From: Pseudomonadota bacterium
GTDB lineage: Bacteria; Pseudomonadota; Gammaproteobacteria; Steroidobacterales; Steroidobacteraceae
NCBI GenBank assembly: GCA_023433465.1
Contig: JAEZCR010000115.1
Location: 1 to 17,560, forward strand
Direction: 5' to 3'
DNA: 17,560 nt
The notes under the pieces are model-generated. The model did not search any database. It was not told the origin of the DNA and worked only from the letters and a program-made list of their open reading frames with translations. Position numbers and translations under genes: made by a program. Shown piece by piece: positions 14,757 through 17,560 of this stretch. Within the stretch, counting starts at the first letter, position 1. Every line of letters begins with the position of its first letter.

Positions 14757-16568
14757 ATGACCTCTGATACCAACGCCGTCCCGTTCAGCGACCTCGGACT
14801 GTCCGAGACCGTATTGCGCGCGGTGAAGGCCATCGGCTACGAAGCCGCGTCGCCCATCCAGTCGGCGACCATCCCGGCCATGCTCGAGGGCCGCGACATC
14901 CTCGGCCAGGCGCAGACCGGAACGGGCAAGACCGCCGCGTTCGCGCTGCCGATCCTCTCCCGGCTCGACATGAAGAAGCACGAGCCGCAGGCACTCGTGC
15001 TCGTGCCCACGCGCGAACTCGCGATCCAGGTGGCCGAGGCCTTTCAGAAATACGCGGCTGGCCAGCACGGCTTTCATGTGCTGCCTATCTACGGCGGCCA
15101 GAGCTACGTGCCGCAGTTGAACGCCCTCAAACGCGGTCCGCAGGTGGTGGTCGGCACGCCCGGGCGCATCATCGATCACCTAGACCGTCGCACGCTCAAG
15201 CTCGATGGCATCCGCTGCGTCGTGCTCGACGAGGCGGACGAGATGCTCGCGATGGGATTCGCCGACGCGATGGACGCGATTCTCTCGCAGACGCCCGAGG
15301 ACAAGCAGGTCGCGCTGTTCTCGGCGACGATGGCGCCGAACATCCGCCGCATCGCGCAGACGCATCTCGAGAAGCCGCACGAGGTCGTGATCAAGGGCAA
15401 GTCCGCCACGGCCGCGAACATCAAGCAGAGTTACTGGATGGTGAGCGGGCTACACAAGCTCGACGCGTTGACGCGCATCAGCGAAGTCGCGGATTTCGAT
15501 GCGATGCTGGTGTTCGTGCGCACGAAGCAGTCCACGGTGGATCTCGCCGAGCGCCTGCAGGCGCGCGGATTCGCGGCCGCCGCGCTCAACGGCGACATCC
15601 AGCAATCGATGCGCGAGAAGATCATCGACCAGCTCAAGAACGGGAAGATAGACATCCTGGTCGCGACCGACGTGGCCGCGCGCGGCCTGGACGTCAAGCG
15701 CATCACACACGTCGTCAATTTCGACGTGCCATACGACACCGAGTCGTACGTGCATCGCATCGGCCGCACGGGCCGCGCGGGGCGCAGCGGCGAGGCGATC
15801 CTGTTCATCGCTCCGCGGGAGCGGAACCTGCTGCGGCTGATCGAAAAGCACACCCGACAGACCATCGAGCCGCTGAGCCTGCCGACGGCCGAGGACGTGA
15901 ACACGAAGCGGCTCGCGAAATTCAAGGCGCGCATCGGTGAGGCGCTCGCGGCGGGGATCGCGGACTTCCATCGCAAGGCCGTGCAGGAAGTGGCGCTGGA
16001 GACCGGGGCCGATTTGCTGAGTGTCGCCGCGGCGGCGGCATCACTCGTCGAAGGCGGCGGTCCCGTATCGTCGAAGGCGCCCGAGCACACGTATACGGCG
16101 CCCGCGTTCGAGCGCGGCGGAGACGATGCGCCGCGCAAACCCAAGCGCGAGCACGCGCCGAATCCGGACTTGCCGCAAGTCGCCGAGAACGACTTCGCGT
16201 TCGAGGACGACGGCAAGCAGATCACGTGGCGTCTCGCCGTCGGACGCGAACACGGCGTCCTGCCTGGCAACATCGTCGGCGCGATCGCGAATGAAGCGCG
16301 GCTGCACGGACCGCAGATCAACGGCATCGACATCCGGGCAAACTACTCGACGGTGCGCCTGCCGGCAAACCTCTCGCCCGCGGTGATCTCGCGGTTGTCG
16401 AAGGTGCGCGTACGCGGACAGGAGCTGAGGCTCGAAGCGGCGGACAACCTGCCACCGCGCGGCAAGCCGAAGTCCTTCAAGCAGGACCGGCCTTACAAAT
16501 CGAGCAAGCCGTATAAGTCGAACAAGCCCTTCAAGCCCTACGCCAAGGGCGGCAAGCGGCGCGACTGA
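14757..16568 (+). CDS. deaD: DEAD-box ATP-dependent RNA helicase, DeaD/CsdA type
   Basis: This 603-residue cytoplasmic helicase unwinds short RNA duplexes and helps ribosome assembly and mRNA turnover, especially in the cold. Motifs: Q motif around 9-40 (PFSDLGLSETVLRAV ... SPIQ), AQTGTGKT (52-59), PTRELA (84-89), TPGR (134-137), DEAD (158-161), SAT (189-191), ATDVAARGLDV (303-313) and HRIGRTGR (333-340). A linker of about 100 residues follows. Residues 489-560 (TWRLAVGREHGVLPGNIVGA ... STVRLP) form a DbpA-type RNA-binding domain, as in DeaD. The end is a basic Lys/Pro/Tyr tail with PYKS-like repeats. The name DeaD, rather than DbpA or RhlE, rests on this length and C terminus. The start is the ATG at 14757, with only a weak GAG upstream. 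Confidence 0.92.
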   Translation: MTSDTNAVPFSDLGLSETVLRAVKAIGYEAASPIQSATIPAMLEGRDILGQAQTGTGKTAAFALPILSRLDMKKHEPQALVLVPTRELAIQVAEAFQKYAAGQHGFHVLPIYGGQSYVPQLNALKRGPQVVVGTPGRIIDHLDRRTLKLDGIRCVVLDEADEMLAMGFADAMDAILSQTPEDKQVALFSATMAPNIRRIAQTHLEKPHEVVIKGKSATAANIKQSYWMVSGLHKLDALTRISEVADFDAMLVFVRTKQSTVDLAERLQARGFAAAALNGDIQQSMREKIIDQLKNGKIDILVATDVAARGLDVKRITHVVNFDVPYDTESYVHRIGRTGRAGRSGEAILFIAPRERNLLRLIEKHTRQTIEPLSLPTAEDVNTKRLAKFKARIGEALAAGIADFHRKAVQEVALETGADLLSVAAAAASLVEGGGPVSSKAPEHTYTAPAFERGGDDAPRKPKREHAPNPDLPQVAENDFAFEDDGKQITWRLAVGREHGVLPGNIVGAIANEARLHGPQINGIDIRANYSTVRLPANLSPAVISRLSKVRVRGQELRLEAADNLPPRGKPKSFKQDRPYKSSKPYKSNKPFKPYAKGGKRRD

Positions 16569-16582
16569 AATGTGCAGTGATC

Positions 16583-16614
16583 CCGCGGGGCGTGACTCGC
16601 ACGCCACACCGCGG
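16583..16614 (+). terminator. Hairpin after deaD, possible weak terminator
   Basis: Fifteen bases after the deaD stop codon, CCGCGG and GGCGTG pair with CACGCC and CCGCGG around an ACTCG loop, with three unpaired bases in one arm. The stem is very GC-rich, but no T-run follows, so intrinsic termination is doubtful. It could be Rho-assisted or part of the leader of the next gene. Confidence 0.4.
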
Positions 16615-16745
16615 AGATGAACTCACTCGAATTGCGGTTTGTGCGTAGCACAGAATGTCTGCGTATCCCGACAGGTCGACACCGTGGCGCACCATGTGTA
16701 CTTACGTGCGACGATCTCGTCCGAGGTCGCAAGCTTGCAATAGAC

Positions 16746-16750
16746 AGGAG
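16746..16750 (+). promoter_or_regulatory. Shine-Dalgarno site fixing the bactofilin start
   Basis: AGGAG lies seven bases before the ATG at 16758, the ideal spacing. The open frame could begin 141 bases earlier, at 16617, but that extension is Arg/Cys-rich and unlike bactofilins. The 189 bases between deaD and this start (16569-16757) hold the hairpin above and a 10-bp palindrome, GCAAGCTTGC (16729-16738). No clear promoter boxes were found. Confidence 0.8.
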
Positions 16751-16757
16751 AGTTGGA

Positions 16758-17234
16758 ATGGCGTTGTGGAAAGATCAATCTGGCCGTGATCAGGTCGTGC
16801 CGGAAACCGCCCCGAAGGCGCCCGAGAAGGTGTCCGTCCTGGCCCCGGCCGGTGAACCGGCCGCGCGCCCTGCCGCAACGCCGAATCGCGCGGATGCGTC
16901 GCTCAAGGAGTCGCTGATCGCCTCGGGTCTCACGATCGAGGGCAAGATCGAAGGCGCGGGCAATGTTCGCATCGCCGGCACCTTCAAGGGTGACGTCAGC
17001 GTCCAGGGCAATCTCACCATCGAGCCGGGTGCGCACCTGACCGGTGGCGTGAAGGCCGACACGGTGGTCGTCGGCGGACAGCTCGACGGCAACATCGATG
17101 CCGCCGCCCGCGTCGAACTACTCTCGACCGGCGTGCTCAATGGCGAGCTCAAGGCAGGATCGCTGACCGTGGCGGCCGGCTCGCGCATGCGCGGCAAGGC
17201 GGAATTCGGTTGGGACGAGAAGCCGAAGCACTGA
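16758..17234 (+). CDS. Bactofilin family cytoskeletal protein
   Basis: Bactofilins polymerise without nucleotides into filaments at the inner membrane and organise cell shape, stalks or wall enzymes. This 158-residue protein has a disordered Pro/Ala/Glu-rich N terminus (about 1-48) and then the bactofilin beta-helix. The helix consists of short repeats with glycine turns and a hydrophobic position every other residue: IASGLTIEGKIEGAGNVRIAG (54-74), FKGDVSVQGNLTIEPGAHL, VKADTVVVGGQLDGNI, VELLSTGVLNGELKAGSLTV and GSRMRGKAEF (to about 150). A short charged tail follows. The N terminus begins MALWKD and has only a few hydrophobic residues, with no membrane helix. The length is typical. The start is set by AGGAG seven bases upstream. 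It is followed seven bases later by a zinc-ribbon gene and probably forms an operon with it. The bac/ccm gene naming is not consistent enough to assign a symbol. Confidence 0.93.
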   Translation: MALWKDQSGRDQVVPETAPKAPEKVSVLAPAGEPAARPAATPNRADASLKESLIASGLTIEGKIEGAGNVRIAGTFKGDVSVQGNLTIEPGAHLTGGVKADTVVVGGQLDGNIDAAARVELLSTGVLNGELKAGSLTVAAGSRMRGKAEFGWDEKPKH

Positions 17235-17241
17235 CCGGCGC

Positions 17242-17560
17242 ATGATGAATGCCCGTGTCGGGACGCCCGGCAAGACGCGGACCTGTCCTCACTGCAAATC
17301 GACGATCCTGGAAAGCGCCAGGATCTGTCCGAGCTGCCAGCACCACCTGCGTTTCGACCGCAAGTCGGACGTAGATGGCCGCAAGCAGCCGACGTTTTCC
17401 GCGCTGCGGGTCGAGGGCACCGTTCGCAATCCGAAGAGTGCGGACACCTGGGAATACTCGGTCGTCGTCTCGATCCGCAACCATCGCGGCGAGGAAGTGG
17501 AACGCAAGGTCGTCGGGGTGGGCGCCCGCGACCCCCACCAGACCCCCCCCGCGCCGATTT
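17242..17560 (+). CDS. Zinc-ribbon protein, 5' part only
   Basis: This frame runs off the right edge with 106 complete codons and no stop. It begins MMNARVGTPGKTRT, then CPHC and CPSC, two Cys-x-x-Cys pairs 15 residues apart (first Cys to first Cys), forming a treble-clef/zinc-ribbon module at about residues 15-33. A beta-rich region follows: FSALRVEGTVRNP, then TWEYSVVVSIRNHRGEEVE. This resembles an immunoglobulin-like or carboxypeptidase-regulatory-like strand pattern. The start is ATG at 17242, seven bases after the bactofilin stop codon; an ATG at 17245 is equally possible. The close spacing suggests cotranscription and perhaps a shared role with the bactofilin. The last 20 bases contain a run of eight C, so the final residues should be treated with caution. 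The function is unknown. Confidence 0.75.
   Translation, partial: MMNARVGTPGKTRTCPHCKSTILESARICPSCQHHLRFDRKSDVDGRKQPTFSALRVEGTVRNPKSADTWEYSVVVSIRNHRGEEVERKVVGVGARDPHQTPPAPI

Noticed and set aside
14642..14833. 64-codon N-terminal extension of the PH-like membrane protein
   Set aside because: It would overlap deaD and cover the whole divergent spacer, and it has no hydrophobic or conserved-looking content.
1..17560. CRISPR arrays, tRNA/rRNA genes, transposases, phage or integrase genes and attachment sites
   Set aside because: None seen on either strand. Spacers are short (the longest is 189 bp, 16569-16757), and codon and base use look even throughout, except for a slightly AT-richer start of the 442-744 gene.

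Overview
The window is high-GC bacterial DNA with dense coding. Its gene content suggests a gammaproteobacterium, probably from the Xanthomonadales/Nevskiales/Steroidobacter side: HrpA, DeaD, a kdsA-eno pair, a bactofilin, a DUF2059-type secreted protein and RDD membrane proteins. This placement rests on gene content only. I see no tRNA, rRNA, CRISPR array, insertion sequence or phage gene.

Layout. Positions 1-14641 are transcribed leftwards and 14757-17560 rightwards, with a divergent spacer of about 115 bp between them. From the divergence leftwards come a two-helix membrane protein with a PH-like tail and hrpA, then a GNAT acetyltransferase coupled to a small membrane protein, then a LOG-family nucleotide-binding protein. 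kdsA (a metal-dependent type by its ligands) overlaps eno by four bases, and a 77-residue acidic protein follows. Next is a fusion protein ending in a gamma-glutamylcyclotransferase-like domain, which overlaps the first of two tandem RDD membrane proteins. A VOC-fold protein and a large exported M16 metallopeptidase follow. The peptidase gene ends in a good intrinsic terminator. Beyond it lies a separate 100-codon gene whose N terminus matches a double-glycine secretion leader, and then the start of a DUF2059-type secreted protein cut by the left edge.

Rightwards from the divergence are deaD (DEAD-box helicase with a DbpA-type RNA-binding domain and a basic tail), a bactofilin with an excellent ribosome binding site, and seven bases later a zinc-ribbon protein cut by the right edge.

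The content is mainly housekeeping: RNA remodelling (hrpA, deaD), KDO synthesis for lipopolysaccharide (kdsA), glycolysis and the RNA degradosome (eno), envelope proteolysis (M16) and cytoskeleton (bactofilin). The least ordinary parts are the double-glycine peptide gene at 442-744, the cyclotransferase fusion coupled to two RDD proteins that share an N-terminal tag, and the inverted repeat that buries the fusion gene's start codon. I found no clear complete novel multi-gene system. The double-glycine peptide is the best candidate for something undescribed, but no dedicated transporter gene is present in the window.
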